A stretch of DNA of 64,000 nucleotides from Caldilineales bacterium (GCA_024102915.1 JAGFJG010000053.1:62001-126000); one strand, 5' to 3'; shown: positions 28,030 through 38,237, numbered from the stretch's first letter. Program-made: numbers and translations. Notes: generated by a model from the sequence alone, not told the origin.

Positions 28030-28601
28030 TTTTTGTCGGCTGTTGAATGTCGATTATTTTCCAGCGCATCCAGTCCCAGCAGGATCGAAACCGCCGCGCC
28101 CGATTCGCCGACGCGACCTTGCAATACAGCTTGCCGCAATTCGGCGGGGGTCAGCAACATTGGCCGGACGACTGAGAGATCGTTTGCGTCCGGTTCCGCT
28201 GCCTGACGTAAGCCACTGGCGAAATAGTGATACCCCTGGCTCATGCCGCGATTGCCGTCGTCGTGGAACGCGCCCAGGAAATGCCATTCATCCGCCACAT
28301 AGCCAGCCTCTTCCAAAAGCTCGCGCTTTGCGGCAGCCAACGGCTCTTCGCCCGGCTCCACGAAACCCGATGGCATCTTGACCACCACCCGGCCTGGGCC
28401 GTGCTTATATTCCTCGACCGCCACGATCAGCCCGTCGGGGCGAACGCCAAAGACGGATGCGTAAGCGGGCGCATGAATGTAAGTAAAGTCATCGATGATT
28501 CGACCATCCGGCAACTGGACCGATTGTTCGGTCATTCGCAGCCAGGGCGGTCTTTCGACCAGGGTCTCTTCGGCCAGCACTCGCCAGTTTTCGTCGTTCA
28601 T
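28026..28601 (-). CDS. Nudix hydrolase (ADP-ribose pyrophosphatase-like)
   Basis: 191 residues with a full Nudix box: GFVEPGEEPLAAAKRELLEEAGY matches Gx5Ex7REUxEExGU. The length and beta-rich N-terminal region fit ADP-ribose/nucleoside-diphosphate-sugar hydrolases. It starts 10 bases after the mutase gene stop and is coupled to the thioesterase. Confidence 0.87.
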   Translation of the reverse strand: MNDENWRVLAEETLVERPPWLRMTEQSVQLPDGRIIDDFTYIHAPAYASVFGVRPDGLIVAVEEYKHGPGRVVVKMPSGFVEPGEEPLAAAKRELLEEAGYVADEWHFLGAFHDDGNRGMSQGYHYFASGLRQAAEPDANDLSVVRPMLLTPAELRQAVLQGRVGESGAAVSILLGLDALENNRHSTADKK

Positions 28602-28611
28602 GGGTTTCTCG

Positions 28612-30285
28612 TCAGAGTAGGGAGGGAGCCTGATATTCGCCGAAGACTTTGCGCAGAACGCCGCAGATTTCGCCCAGGGTGCAATATGCCTGGACGGCCT
28701 CGACGAACAGCGGCATCAGCGGCGCGTCCGGCTGTTGGGCAGCCGCTTCGATCTGGCGAAGTAACGCATCGACACGCGGCTGGTCGCGCCCCGATCGCAC
28801 GGCTTCAACCCTGGCGATCTGCGCTTCCTGGGCCGCGACATCTACGCGCAAGAGGTCCTCAGCCGGTTCCTCATCGACCTGGAATCGATTCAAACCGACG
28901 ACGATATCCTGTTTGCGCTCGATCGCCTGCTGCGCCCGATAGGCTGACTCCTGAATCTCGCGCTGGATGTACCCCTCCTCCACCGCGCGCACGGCGCCGC
29001 CCATGGCTTCGATGCGGTCAATGTAAGCTTCGGCCCGCGCTTCGATCTCATCGGTCAGCATCTCGATTGCATAGGAACCGGCCAGCGGATCGATGGTGTC
29101 GGCCACGCCCGATTCATGGGCCAGGATCTGCTGTGTGCGCAGGGCGATCTGCACCGCCTTTTCCGAGGGTAGGGCCAGGGCTTCGTCCATCGAATTGGTG
29201 TGCAGGCTTTGAGTTCCGCCCAGCACCGCCGCCAACGCCTGCACCGTCACCCGCACAATATTGTTCTCCGGTTGTTGGGCTGTGAGCGTGGAGCCGCCGG
29301 TCTGCGTATGGAAGCGCAGGCTCCACGAGCGCGGGTCTTTGGCTCCGAAACGGTCGCGCATGATCCGCGCCCACAGCCGCCGCGCCGCCCGAAACTTGGC
29401 GACTTCCTCCAGGAAATTGTTGTGTGCGTTGAAGAAAAAGGAAAGTTGCCCGGCGAATTCATCGATATCCAGACCTGCGTCCAGCGCCGCGCGCACGTAG
29501 GCCATGCCATCGGCCAGGGTGAAGGCAACCTCCTGCACGGCGGTGCTGCCCGCCTCGCGAATGTGGTAGCCGCTGATGCTTATCGTATTCCACTTGGGCA
29601 CGCACTCGCCGCAATAGCGGAACAAATCGGTGATCAGGCGCATGGACGGTTGCGGCGGGAAAATGTAGGTGCCGCGCGCCACGTATTCTTTGAGGATGTC
29701 ATTTTGCACGGTGCCGCGCAATTGCTTCTGATCGACGCCCTGCTTGGCCGCCACGCCAATCACCATCGCCAGCAGGATGGCAGCCGGGGCGTTGATGGTC
29801 ATCGAGACCGATACCTTGTCCAGCGGGATGCCATCGAGCAGGGTTTCCATGTCGGCCATCGAGGAAATAGCCACGCCCACCTTACCCACTTCGCCGAAAG
29901 CCAGGGGATGGTCGGCATCGTAACCGATCTGCGTGGGCAGGTCGAAGGCGACGGAGAGGCCGGTTTGACCCTGAGCGATCAGATACCTGTAGCGCTCGTT
30001 GCTCTCGGCGGCGGTGCCGAACCCAGCGTACTGGCGCATCGTCCAGAAGCGCCCGCGGTACATCGTAGGCTGAACCCCGCGCGTGAAGGGGAATTCGCCG
30101 GGGAAGCCCAGCGATGTCAGATAATCGGCGGCGCTATCCCTGGGCAAAAACAGGCGCTCCATCTCGATCCCGGAACTGGTCTCGAATTGGGATTTGCGTT
30201 CGGGAAAGCGCGAAAGCGTCGGGGTGAGGGTGGCGTCTTCCCAGCGGGAAAGGGCGTCGGCGAGGTTTTGGCGATTTTCGGGCAT
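28612..30285 (-). CDS. Methylmalonyl-CoA mutase large (substrate-binding) subunit
   Basis: 557 residues, the length of a stand-alone alpha subunit without the B12-binding domain. [30 protein letters not shown] and ARGTYIFPP match the mutase barrel. Tyr in RQYAGF and Arg in ARGTYIFPP agree with methylmalonyl-CoA rather than isobutyryl-CoA mutases, which carry Phe and Gln there. The small B12-binding subunit is not in this window and must be elsewhere. With mce and the carboxylase this makes succinyl-CoA from propionyl-CoA. Confidence 0.92.
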   Translation of the reverse strand: MPENRQNLADALSRWEDATLTPTLSRFPERKSQFETSSGIEMERLFLPRDSAADYLTSLGFPGEFPFTRGVQPTMYRGRFWTMRQYAGFGTAAESNERYRYLIAQGQTGLSVAFDLPTQIGYDADHPLAFGEVGKVGVAISSMADMETLLDGIPLDKVSVSMTINAPAAILLAMVIGVAAKQGVDQKQLRGTVQNDILKEYVARGTYIFPPQPSMRLITDLFRYCGECVPKWNTISISGYHIREAGSTAVQEVAFTLADGMAYVRAALDAGLDIDEFAGQLSFFFNAHNNFLEEVAKFRAARRLWARIMRDRFGAKDPRSWSLRFHTQTGGSTLTAQQPENNIVRVTVQALAAVLGGTQSLHTNSMDEALALPSEKAVQIALRTQQILAHESGVADTIDPLAGSYAIEMLTDEIEARAEAYIDRIEAMGGAVRAVEEGYIQREIQESAYRAQQAIERKQDIVVGLNRFQVDEEPAEDLLRVDVAAQEAQIARVEAVRSGRDQPRVDALLRQIEAAAQQPDAPLMPLFVEAVQAYCTLGEICGVLRKVFGEYQAPSLL

Positions 30286-30381
30286 GGTTAACGGTTCAAG
30301 AGGATGATGTTTGGCCGGTGATTGAAGAGTAAAACCTGATCTGCTCTTGCAAAAGCCTGATCAATCTTCAATTTCAGCGGC

Positions 30382-30879
30382 TCAGCTGAGGACGAGAAGC
30401 CCCGCACCCTGTTCGACGCTCTCACCGGCTTTGACCCGGACGTCGGTGATGATGCCGGCCCGCGGCGCGCGCAGCTCGTTCTCCATTTTCATAGCTTCCA
30501 GGATGACGAGCGGTTGTTTGGCCTCGACCTGATCGCCAACGCCGACCATCACCCGGATCACAAGGCCGGGGATCGGCGCTTTGATAGTCAGGTCAGCGCC
30601 GGTCTCAATCAGGTCAGCGCGGCCGCCTGCCAGCCGCAACTCGCGCTCGTCCGCCACATTCACATCGAACGTGCGGCTGCCCAGCATCACGCGATAACCG
30701 CGCTGGGTTTCCTCCACCACCAGTTCGGTTGATTCGCTATCAACGAGCAGGGAATACAGGCCCAATGCGCCGACCTGCAGCAAACTGGCGCTGACCGGCT
30801 CGCCATCGACGACGATGCTGCCATCTTCGTTGATTTCGATCTGATAGGTTGTCTCGTCAATCTGCGACTGGTATTTCAT
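30382..30879 (-). CDS. Biotin carboxyl carrier subunit of acyl-CoA carboxylase
   Basis: 165 residues. The C-terminal biotinyl domain contains the biotinylation site EAMKMENEL. The N-terminal 85 residues are a separate beta domain, as in BCCP proteins of propionyl-CoA/acetyl-CoA carboxylases. It follows the biotin carboxylase gene by 45 bases. Confidence 0.92.
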   Translation of the reverse strand: MKYQSQIDETTYQIEINEDGSIVVDGEPVSASLLQVGALGLYSLLVDSESTELVVEETQRGYRVMLGSRTFDVNVADERELRLAGGRADLIETGADLTIKAPIPGLVIRVMVGVGDQVEAKQPLVILEAMKMENELRAPRAGIITDVRVKAGESVEQGAGLLVLS

Positions 30880-30924
30880 GAAAAGTCTAAAGCCGCACGC
30901 TGCGGAATCTGAAAATTGGCGCTT

Positions 30925-32433
30925 TTACCAGAGCGAGCGCATCCCCGTGAGCAGGGCTGAGCGTCGCCAGGAACTCTGGCCGTGTTCACCCTGGTCGCCG
31001 TGGCTGATCGCCAGCGCTCGCAAACCGCCTTCATGGTGCAACATGGCGCCGACAATCGCTGCCAAACGTTGCTGCTGTTCGAGATCACCGGGCGTGATCG
31101 GCGTGTGGGTTTCCAGGAATTTCGTGTCGAACTGGCCCCACTGAAAGCGAGGCGAGTCCATCAAGGCCAGGTGGAAAGGGATGCTGGTTTTCACCCCGGC
31201 GATGCGGTATTCGCTAAGGGCGCGGCGCATGCGCAAAATCGCTTCCGCCCGATTCTCGCCCCAGGCGATGAGCTTGGCTACCATCGGGTCGTAGTACAAA
31301 GATACTTCATATCCCTGGAAGAGAGATGATTCCACGCGGATGCCGGGGCCAGTGGGTTCACGCAAGGCCACCACCCGTCCGCTGGAGGGCATGAAGTTGT
31401 TGTCGGGGTCCTCCGCCGTGATCCGGCACTCGATCGCCCAGCCCTGCATCCGCACGTCTTCCTGTTTCAGACGCAGGCGGCGGCCATCGGCAATCGAGAT
31501 CATCTCTTTAACGATGTCCACACCCGTGACCAGCTCGGTGACCGGATGCTCGACCTGCAACCGCGTATTCATTTCCAGGAAATAGAAAGAGCCGTTCTTG
31601 TCCATGAGGAACTCGATGGTTCCCGCCGAGACATAATCCACCGAACGGGCGGCGGCCACAGCGATAGCGCCCATCTTCGCCCGTGTTTCCGCATCGACCG
31701 CCACCGAAGGCGATTCTTCCACCAGCTTTTGATGACGGCGCTGGATCGAGCACTCGCGTTCGCCTAGATGGATGATATTGCCGTGCCTGTCCGCCATCAC
31801 CTGGATCTCGATATGCCTGGCCCCTTCGATCGCCTTTTCCAGATAGACGTTGTCGTTGCCGAAGGCGGCCAGGGCCTCGCGGCGGGCCGCACCCAGCGAT
31901 GAAATCAACTCATCGGGACTTTGCACCAGCCGCATACCCTTGCCCCCGCCCCCGGCGCTGGCCTTCACCAAAATCGGGTACCCCAGCTTTTCGGCGGCGG
32001 CGGCCAGATCGGCGTCACGCAGGTCGCGCGGGGTTCCGGGAACCAGGGGCACGCCCTCCCGCGCCACCGATTCTCTGGCGGTGATCTTGTCGCCCATCGC
32101 TTCGATGGCTTCGGGCGATGGGCCGATGAAGGTGATGCCGGCATCGCGGCAGGCCGCGGCGAACTGGGCGTTCTCGGCCAGGAATCCATAGCCGGGATGG
32201 ATGGCGTCCGCCCCCGACCGCCGCGCCACATCGATCAGCTTGTCGCCCCTGAGATAGCTGTCGCGAGCGGCAGCCGGGCCGATGCAATAAGCCTCGTCCG
32301 CGTAGCGCACATGCAGGGCCGTGCGATCCGGTTCCGAGAATACGGCGACCGTACTGATGCCGCGTTCCTGGCAGGCGCGAATGATGCGCACTGCAATCTC
32401 ACCTCGATTCGCAATCAACACTTTTTTGAACAT
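30925..32433 (-). CDS. Biotin carboxylase subunit of acyl-CoA carboxylase
   Basis: 502 residues. KVLIANRGEIAVRIIRA start, ATP-grasp glycine loop KASAGGGGKGMR, the HIEIQVMADRHGN motif, and EMNTRLQVEHPVTE near the active site. It carboxylates the biotin of the BCCP. It is in one minus-strand cluster with the carrier, the carboxyltransferase and a small unknown protein. Confidence 0.95.
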   Translation of the reverse strand: MFKKVLIANRGEIAVRIIRACQERGISTVAVFSEPDRTALHVRYADEAYCIGPAAARDSYLRGDKLIDVARRSGADAIHPGYGFLAENAQFAAACRDAGITFIGPSPEAIEAMGDKITARESVAREGVPLVPGTPRDLRDADLAAAAEKLGYPILVKASAGGGGKGMRLVQSPDELISSLGAARREALAAFGNDNVYLEKAIEGARHIEIQVMADRHGNIIHLGERECSIQRRHQKLVEESPSVAVDAETRAKMGAIAVAAARSVDYVSAGTIEFLMDKNGSFYFLEMNTRLQVEHPVTELVTGVDIVKEMISIADGRRLRLKQEDVRMQGWAIECRITAEDPDNNFMPSSGRVVALREPTGPGIRVESSLFQGYEVSLYYDPMVAKLIAWGENRAEAILRMRRALSEYRIAGVKTSIPFHLALMDSPRFQWGQFDTKFLETHTPITPGDLEQQQRLAAIVGAMLHHEGGLRALAISHGDQGEHGQSSWRRSALLTGMRSLW

Positions 32434-32463
32434 CGGTCGGTCGGATGTGAGAGGAAGGCGGGG

Positions 32464-33030
32464 CTAGGAATGGACGTCGATGGTGAGGAAAATCTGGTCT
32501 GGGCCGAGCGGGACGGGCAACACTTCCGATTCGGAGCGGTTCTGACCAAACCCGGGGCCGGGACGCAAAATCAGGCGGTCGATGGCGACGACCGTGCCGG
32601 CGAGCGGCTTTGTCAAAGGCACGGTTACATCGTCAGCCCAATCAAGATTCATGTACGCGAAACCGACGAGAAATTGGCCGCGGCGGGGGATGGCCTGCTT
32701 GCCGGAAGCCCCGCCATCGAAGGCCTGTGCACCGAACAGGCTGATGGGAACCTGGCAATCGACGAGGGCGTGGTAATAACGGTCATCTTCTTCATCCTCG
32801 ACGAGGACATCGCTAATCTGTCCCGAAAAGGCGTAGAGATGATGGCAGATCGGGGTGAACGATTTGGCCTGCGTGGAGGTCGAGGGCACGCACCAGCCGG
32901 GCGGGTCATCATATTCCGCCCCAAAAAGCACGTTCGACACAACGACGAATTCCAACGGCGTGCCCAGGCCAATAGCGCCAAAGGGGTAGGCCTCCCGTAT
33001 TTCTTCGGTCAAACGGACGGTGATCTGCAT
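32464..33030 (-). CDS. Unknown protein inside acyl-CoA carboxylase operon
   Basis: 188 residues with no motif I recognise. It is beta-rich and acidic with a well-formed start, and begins 2 bases after the carboxyltransferase stop, so it is coupled to it. The order carboxyltransferase-unknown-biotin carboxylase-carrier suggests a part of, or factor for, the complex. There are no membrane segments or signal peptide. Function cannot be assigned. Confidence 0.6.
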   Translation of the reverse strand: MQITVRLTEEIREAYPFGAIGLGTPLEFVVVSNVLFGAEYDDPPGWCVPSTSTQAKSFTPICHHLYAFSGQISDVLVEDEEDDRYYHALVDCQVPISLFGAQAFDGGASGKQAIPRRGQFLVGFAYMNLDWADDVTVPLTKPLAGTVVAIDRLILRPGPGFGQNRSESEVLPVPLGPDQIFLTIDVHS

Positions 33031-33032
33031 GG

Positions 33033-34583
33033 TCAGAGCGGGATGTTCCCGTGCTTTTTGTAGGGATTGGTGTCGCGCTTGTTGCGCAACATTTCCAGGG
33101 CATTGATCAGGCGGGGCCGGGTTTCGTGCGGCTCGATCACATCATCGATGTACCCGCGCGAGGCCGCCACATAAGGGTTGGCGAATTTCTCGCGGTATTC
33201 GGCCACGAGCCGCGCCCGTTCGCTTTCAGGGTCATTGGCGGCCCCGATCTGGCGGCGATAGATGATGTTGACAGCGCCCTCCGGCCCCATTACCGCGATT
33301 TCGGCGGTCGGCCAGGCCAGCACCAGGTCGCCGCGAATGTGCTTGGAATTCATCACGCAGTACGCACCGCCATACGCCTTGCGGGTGATGACGGTGATCT
33401 TGGGCACGGTCGCCTCGCAATAGGCGTAGAGCAGTTTGGCTCCGTTGCGAATAATCCCGCCATGTTCCTGCGCCACGCCCGGCAAGAATCCGGGCACATC
33501 CTCGAAAGTGATGATGGGGATGTTGAAGGCGTCGCAGAAGCGCACGAAGCGCCCGCCCTTGATCGAGGCATTGATATCGAGGACGCCGGCCAGGTAGGAT
33601 GGCTGCTGAGCGACGACGCCAACGCTGCGCCCGCCCAGTCGTGCAAACCCGACGATCAGGTTTTGGGCGAAGTGTTTGTGCACTTCAAGGAAGCGGCCAT
33701 CATCCATCACACGTTGGATGACTTCGTGCATGTCGTAGGGTTGGTTGGGATGGTCGGGGATGATCTGATCGAGTTCGGGGTCCTGGCGCACCGGATCATC
33801 GCTGGTGGGAGAATAGGGCGGGTCTTCCAGGTTGTTTTGCGGCAGATAGGAAAGCAATTCTTGCATGAGGAAAATGCTGTCCTCTTCGCTGTCGGCTACG
33901 AAATGCGCCACGCCGCTTTTGCTGGCATGGGTGTAGGCGCCGCCCAGTTCCTCAAAGGTGACATCTTCATGCGTAACCGTTTTGACCACTTCCGGCCCGG
34001 TCACGAACATGTGCGAGGTCTCGTTGATCATGATGATGAAATCGGTGATGGCGGGGGAATAGACCGCCCCGCCCGCGCACGGCCCCATGATGATCGAGAG
34101 TTGCGGCACCACGCCCGACGCCAGGGTGTTCCGTAGAAATATCTCGGCGTAGCCGCCCAATGAGACTACGCCTTCCTGGATGCGCGCCCCGCCAGAGTCG
34201 TTCATCCCCACCACGGGCGCGCCGCTTTTCATGGCCATGTCCATGACTTTGCAGATTTTCTCGGCGTGCGTCTCCGATAGTGAGCCGCCGATGACGGTGA
34301 AATCCTGTGAAAAAACATAGACCAGACGGCCGTTGATCGTGCCATAGCCGGTGATCACGCCGTCGCCCAGGGGCCGGTTGTCCTCTAGCCCAAAATCGGT
34401 GCTGCGATGGCTGACGAAGGGGTCCAGCTCGCGAAAGGAGCCTTTGTCCAGCAGCATGGCGACACGCTCGCGCGCGGTGTTTTTGCCCTGCTGGTGTTGG
34501 CGGCGAATGCGTTCCTCGCCGCCGCCAAGTTGGGCCTGGGCTCGCATATGCCTGAGGTGTTCGATGCGGTTGGCAGTACTCAT
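33033..34583 (-). CDS. Acyl-CoA carboxylase carboxyltransferase (beta) subunit, propionyl-CoA type
   Basis: 516 residues. Two crotonase-like halves: GGARIQEGV with the oxyanion-loop region [13 protein letters not shown] in the first, and [26 protein letters not shown] with YGGAYCVM in the second. This is the PccB/MmdA pattern. It transfers CO2 from biotin to propionyl-CoA or acetyl-CoA. Given mce and mutase nearby, propionyl-CoA is the likely substrate. Confidence 0.95.
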   Translation of the reverse strand: MSTANRIEHLRHMRAQAQLGGGEERIRRQHQQGKNTARERVAMLLDKGSFRELDPFVSHRSTDFGLEDNRPLGDGVITGYGTINGRLVYVFSQDFTVIGGSLSETHAEKICKVMDMAMKSGAPVVGMNDSGGARIQEGVVSLGGYAEIFLRNTLASGVVPQLSIIMGPCAGGAVYSPAITDFIIMINETSHMFVTGPEVVKTVTHEDVTFEELGGAYTHASKSGVAHFVADSEEDSIFLMQELLSYLPQNNLEDPPYSPTSDDPVRQDPELDQIIPDHPNQPYDMHEVIQRVMDDGRFLEVHKHFAQNLIVGFARLGGRSVGVVAQQPSYLAGVLDINASIKGGRFVRFCDAFNIPIITFEDVPGFLPGVAQEHGGIIRNGAKLLYAYCEATVPKITVITRKAYGGAYCVMNSKHIRGDLVLAWPTAEIAVMGPEGAVNIIYRRQIGAANDPESERARLVAEYREKFANPYVAASRGYIDDVIEPHETRPRLINALEMLRNKRDTNPYKKHGNIPL

Positions 34584-34792
34584 TTCATGCTCTCTTCATG
34601 CTTGTCTTGGCAGCGCTCAGACCAGCGAAATAGGTGATGGGATTGCGTTCATTCAAGGCTCATGCGCTCGCTGACACACGCCGAATTATACTTCAGCTAG
34701 CGAAGCCGTCGCAATGCGTTTCAGCTTTTCGTGCGAGCGCCAGAGCATGAGCGCGACAAAACGGTGCGGTTACAAGGCCGATTTGTATGGAT

Positions 34793-35563
34793 TCACAATT
34801 GAATCAAGCCTGTAATCGTCAATAACAAAATCAGGATTGGCTGGTGGATCAGATAGATGAGCAGGGAGTTTTGACCCATCAGGCGCAGCCCGCGCACAGG
34901 CCAACGCTGGCCCAGATCGGGCATTCCGAAGCGTCGTTTGCCGTCGGGATAGAGGGCGTCGCCCAGGAAAATGCCGATCAAGGCGACGCCAAACCAGGGG
35001 ATGAGCGGGAAATGATCGAAGGCGGGGCGTGGCGTGGCGTCCAGGCCCAGCCAGTCCAGCCAGTTGAAGTTCAGGCCGAGCGGGCCGACCAGTTCGGCCA
35101 GCAGGATTAACGCCAGACCTAGACCGAGGGCAAGCCAGCGTCGATTTAGAAAGGGGTAGCTGAGCATGATCGACACGCCGATCAGGTGCAGGATGCCGAA
35201 GCGCACGTAGAGGTTGGGCTGAAAGAGGAAGGTGACGATGCCGACTAAGATGCCCCAGGAAAATATCTCGAAACCGCGCAACAGATATTTCGGCCAAAGA
35301 TTGTCGGTCCGTCCGTGGCTGCGGGCATAGTTGAAACTGAGTGTGAGCGAGAGACCCATCACGCCGATGAAGGTGCTGGCCGTGACCAGTTGCCAGTAAT
35401 GCCAGAAACCAGTGTTGACGTTGATGTCATACCCGCCCAACCCGCGCAAATCCCAAAGCAGGTGGTAGATCACCATCATGATGATGGCGATGCCGCGCAA
35501 AGCGTCGATCTCCCACAGTCGCTCTGAGCGGAGATGACGAACAGGCCGGATGCTGGCGCGCAT
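34793..35563 (-). CDS. DUF1624 membrane protein (heparan-alpha-glucosaminide N-acetyltransferase-like)
   Basis: ATG 35563 gives 256 residues and avoids a long overlap with the alcohol dehydrogenase gene. RLWEIDALRGIAIIMMVIYHLLWDL is the hallmark N-terminus of DUF1624 acyltransferase-like proteins. About seven membrane helices follow. Substrate unknown, possibly surface sugars. Confidence 0.8.
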   Translation of the reverse strand: MRASIRPVRHLRSERLWEIDALRGIAIIMMVIYHLLWDLRGLGGYDINVNTGFWHYWQLVTASTFIGVMGLSLTLSFNYARSHGRTDNLWPKYLLRGFEIFSWGILVGIVTFLFQPNLYVRFGILHLIGVSIMLSYPFLNRRWLALGLGLALILLAELVGPLGLNFNWLDWLGLDATPRPAFDHFPLIPWFGVALIGIFLGDALYPDGKRRFGMPDLGQRWPVRGLRLMGQNSLLIYLIHQPILILLLTITGLIQL

Positions 35564-35589
35564 GCCGGAAAAGTAAGTAGAAATCACTG

Positions 35590-36630
35590 TTATGCCTGTA
35601 CGTCGATGACGATCTTGCCGAAGTGGACGCCGGAAGTCATCCGCGCCAAAGCCTGGGGGTATTCTCGCAACGGCCATACGCTATCGACCACGGGAATGAG
35701 TTTGCCGGAGAAGAGCAGCTTGAAGACTTTGTGGGTGTCATCCATGTTGCCCATCGTGCTGCCGATGATGCGAAGCTGGCGGCCAAAGATGATGTTGATC
35801 GGAGTTTCAGCCGAGTAACCGGTAGTGCCGCCGACCGTGAGCAATCGACCATTTCTACCCAGGCTGCGCAGACTGCTGCCCCACGTAGCCGTCCCCACAT
35901 TATCCACCACCACATCGACGCCCTGTTTGCCGCTCTTCGCCCACACCGCCCGGCCCCAATCCGGTTCCTGGTTGCGGTCGTGCACCCAATCAGCGCCGAT
36001 CACCCTGGCCTGCTTCGCTTTGGCGGCATCCCCGGCGATCACCCAAACTTCGGCGCCCGTGAGATTCGCCAGTTGGATCGAGGCCGTATTCACCCCGCCA
36101 CCGGAGCCAACGATGAGGACCGTCTCTCCCGGCCGCAAGTTCCCATCTTCGATCAGGTTGCGCCAGGCGGTGAGATAGACGAGGCCGGATGCCGCCGCCA
36201 GTTTCAGATCGAAATCATCGGGGACGGCGATGAGATTGCGGGCGGGGATGCGGACGTATTCGGCGCAGGCCCCGCGCACGTGCTCGCCCAGGATCATAAA
36301 TTGCTCGCACAGATGGTGATCTCCGGCGATGCAGTACCGGCAGCGCCCGCAAAAGAGGGTGGGGTTTCCCGTCACGCGCTGGCCGATCTCCCAGCCTGTG
36401 ACATTTGCCCCGACGTCGGCGATTTCCCCGGCGAAGTCCGAGCCGGGGATATGCGGCATTTCCAGACGCAACCCCTTCCATCCTCGCCGCACAAAGTCAT
36501 CGAGGCGGTTGAGGGCGGAATAGTGCACCTTGAGCAAAACATCGTCCGGCCCGATCTCAGGCACGGGCATGTCGTGGACGAATTCGTAGTTGAAGTCAGA
36601 GTTGTGTTGGCGGAAGATGATAGCTTTCAT
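35590..36630 (-). CDS. Zinc-dependent alcohol dehydrogenase / quinone oxidoreductase family
   Basis: 346 residues from ATG 36630; the earlier start reads through a repeat tract. MDR fold: IPGSDFAGEIADVG, structural zinc Cys cluster GRCRYCIAGDHHLC and the nucleotide loop GSGGGVNTASIQLA. The four closely spaced cysteines make it a zinc-type member. Substrate unknown. Confidence 0.87.
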   Translation of the reverse strand: MKAIIFRQHNSDFNYEFVHDMPVPEIGPDDVLLKVHYSALNRLDDFVRRGWKGLRLEMPHIPGSDFAGEIADVGANVTGWEIGQRVTGNPTLFCGRCRYCIAGDHHLCEQFMILGEHVRGACAEYVRIPARNLIAVPDDFDLKLAAASGLVYLTAWRNLIEDGNLRPGETVLIVGSGGGVNTASIQLANLTGAEVWVIAGDAAKAKQARVIGADWVHDRNQEPDWGRAVWAKSGKQGVDVVVDNVGTATWGSSLRSLGRNGRLLTVGGTTGYSAETPINIIFGRQLRIIGSTMGNMDDTHKVFKLLFSGKLIPVVDSVWPLREYPQALARMTSGVHFGKIVIDVQA

Positions 36631-36631
36631 A

Positions 36632-36659
36632 AGCAGGTAGCAGGTAGCAGGTGGCAGTC
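36632..36659. repeat. Heptad tract (AGCAGGT)3
   Basis: Three exact AGCAGGT copies and one degenerate GGCAGTC at 36632-36659. The complementary form (ACCTGCx) lies at 37040-37074, with the four-helix-bundle gene in between. Confidence 0.75.
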
Positions 36660-36664
36660 TCAAA

Positions 36665-37024
36665 TCATGAGCGTACGGTTTTCAGAAGACCACGCAGCAT
36701 TTTCATAACTTCGAGAACTTGAGCATGCAGCGTATCGTATTGCTCGATCTTGATATAGCCAATCATGTGAGCAATGTAAAGTTGGGTGTCAACCTCGGCA
36801 GCAGAACCAAGCGAGGTTTCGAGATGACGGGCGAAAATGGAATCAGAGCTTTGGATATGCCCTTCGGCGATATTAGATGGAATCGAGACGGCAGCTCGGC
36901 GAAGCTGACTGACTAACCCATATCGTTCATCTGAAGGAAAGGTTTGGGTCATCGTGTAAATGGCTAGCGTTAGATCTACGCCTTTTTGCCAGACAGATAA
37001 ATCACGAAAGTTCCGCACTGTCAT
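36665..37024 (-). CDS. Four-helix bundle protein (23S rRNA intervening-sequence type)
   Basis: 119 residues, exact family size. FRDLSVWQKGVDL, then RRAAVSIPSNIAEGH and a LGSAAEVDTQLYIA segment are the signature of the TIGR02436 family. First found in rRNA insertions, most members are free-standing with unknown function. It is flanked by facing heptad repeats (36632-36659 and 37040-37074), so it may move as a unit. Confidence 0.88.
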   Translation of the reverse strand: MTVRNFRDLSVWQKGVDLTLAIYTMTQTFPSDERYGLVSQLRRAAVSIPSNIAEGHIQSSDSIFARHLETSLGSAAEVDTQLYIAHMIGYIKIEQYDTLHAQVLEVMKMLRGLLKTVRS

Positions 37025-37039
37025 GGACGCCAGCCTCCA

Positions 37040-37074
37040 CTACCTGCAACCTGCCACTTGCCGCCTGCTACCGA
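37040..37074. repeat. Heptad tract, complementary to the one at 36632
   Basis: CTACCTG CAACCTG CCACTTG CCGCCTG CTACCGA: five 7-base units, 37040-37074. It overlaps the last codons of the acyl-CoA dehydrogenase gene. Confidence 0.7.
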
Positions 37075-38237
37075 ATCCCCAACTCATTGCGGGCGATGAC
37101 CATGCGCTGGATCTCACTGGTGCCTTCGTAGATTTCGGTGATTTTGGCGTCGCGGAAATAGCGTTCGATCGGCAGTTCTTTGGAGTAGCCCATGCCGCCA
37201 TGAATTTGCACGGCCTGATGGGTGACGAACATGGCCGTTTCAGAGGCGAAGAGCTTGGCGATGGCGGCCTCGGTCGTGTAGCGATTGCCGCTGGATTTGA
37301 CTTCCATTTTGGCCAGCGCCGCCTGATAGATGAGCAGGCGGCTGGCTTCGATGCGAGATTTCATGTCGGCGATCTTTTGTTGGATCATCTGAAACGCGCC
37401 GATGGGTTGGCCGAACGCCTCGCGCTCGCGGGCGTATCGCAGGCTGGCCTCATACGCGGCTTCCGCCACGCCCAATGCCTGGGCAGCGATGCCGATACGG
37501 CCGGCGTCGAGCACCGTCATCGCAATCTTGAAGCCTTCGCCTTCCCGGCCCAGCAGATTTTCCGCCGGGCATTTGTAGTCATCGAACATGATCTCGCAGG
37601 TGGCCGAGGCGCGGATGCCTAGCTTGGGTTCAGTTTTGCCGGTGGAGAAACCGGGCAGGCGGGCGTCGATCAGGAAGGCCGAGATGCCGCGATGCTGGGG
37701 TTGAGCGTCGGGGTCGGTTTTGGCGAAGAGCACGAGACGATGCGCCACCGGACCGGAGGTGATCCACGATTTGCGGCCATTGATCACATAATGCGTTCCA
37801 TCGGCGCTGCGCTCGGCCCGCGTGCTCATGGTCCCGGCATCAGAACCCGACATGGGCTCGGTCAAGGCATACGCCCCGATTTCCCGGCCCGAAGCGATTG
37901 GCGTCACCCAGGCTTGTTTCTGCTCATCCGTGCCGAATGTGAGAATGCCGTGGCTGTAAAGCGAATTGTTCACAGACATGATGGTCGAGGTGGCGACGTC
38001 GGCCTTGGCGATCTCCTCCATCGCCAACACGTAAGCGATGGCGTCCAGCCCGGCCCCGCCATACTCCTCCGGCGTCTCGATCCCCATGAATCCCATCTCG
38101 CCCATCTTGCGGATGATTGGCAGCGGGAACTCACCCGACTGATCATAATGCTCGGCCACTGGCGCAATCTCACCCTGAGCGAAATCCCGGGCTGCCTCCC
38201 GAATCATTTCCTGCTCGTCGCTGAGTTTGAAATCCAT
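37068..38237 (-). CDS. Acyl-CoA dehydrogenase
   Basis: 389 residues, typical. FDFKLSDEQ-like start, YALTEPMSGSDAGTMST for FAD/substrate contact, WITSG, and IYEGTSEIQRMVIAR with the catalytic-Glu region near the C-terminus. It oxidises an acyl-CoA to the enoyl form and passes electrons to ETF. Its stop lies inside a heptad repeat. Confidence 0.94.
   Translation of the reverse strand: MDFKLSDEQEMIREAARDFAQGEIAPVAEHYDQSGEFPLPIIRKMGEMGFMGIETPEEYGGAGLDAIAYVLAMEEIAKADVATSTIMSVNNSLYSHGILTFGTDEQKQAWVTPIASGREIGAYALTEPMSGSDAGTMSTRAERSADGTHYVINGRKSWITSGPVAHRLVLFAKTDPDAQPQHRGISAFLIDARLPGFSTGKTEPKLGIRASATCEIMFDDYKCPAENLLGREGEGFKIAMTVLDAGRIGIAAQALGVAEAAYEASLRYAREREAFGQPIGAFQMIQQKIADMKSRIEASRLLIYQAALAKMEVKSSGNRYTTEAAIAKLFASETAMFVTHQAVQIHGGMGYSKELPIERYFRDAKITEIYEGTSEIQRMVIARNELGIR

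Noticed and set aside
29200..30291. 363-codon plus-strand ORF over the mutase gene
   Set aside because: Antisense shadow of methylmalonyl-CoA mutase, whose motifs are unambiguous.
31921..34136. Long plus-strand ORFs over the carboxylase genes
   Set aside because: Antisense shadows typical of GC-rich genes; no domains.
35623..36708. 361-codon plus-strand ORF over the alcohol dehydrogenase
   Set aside because: Antisense shadow; the minus-strand gene has zinc and NAD motifs.
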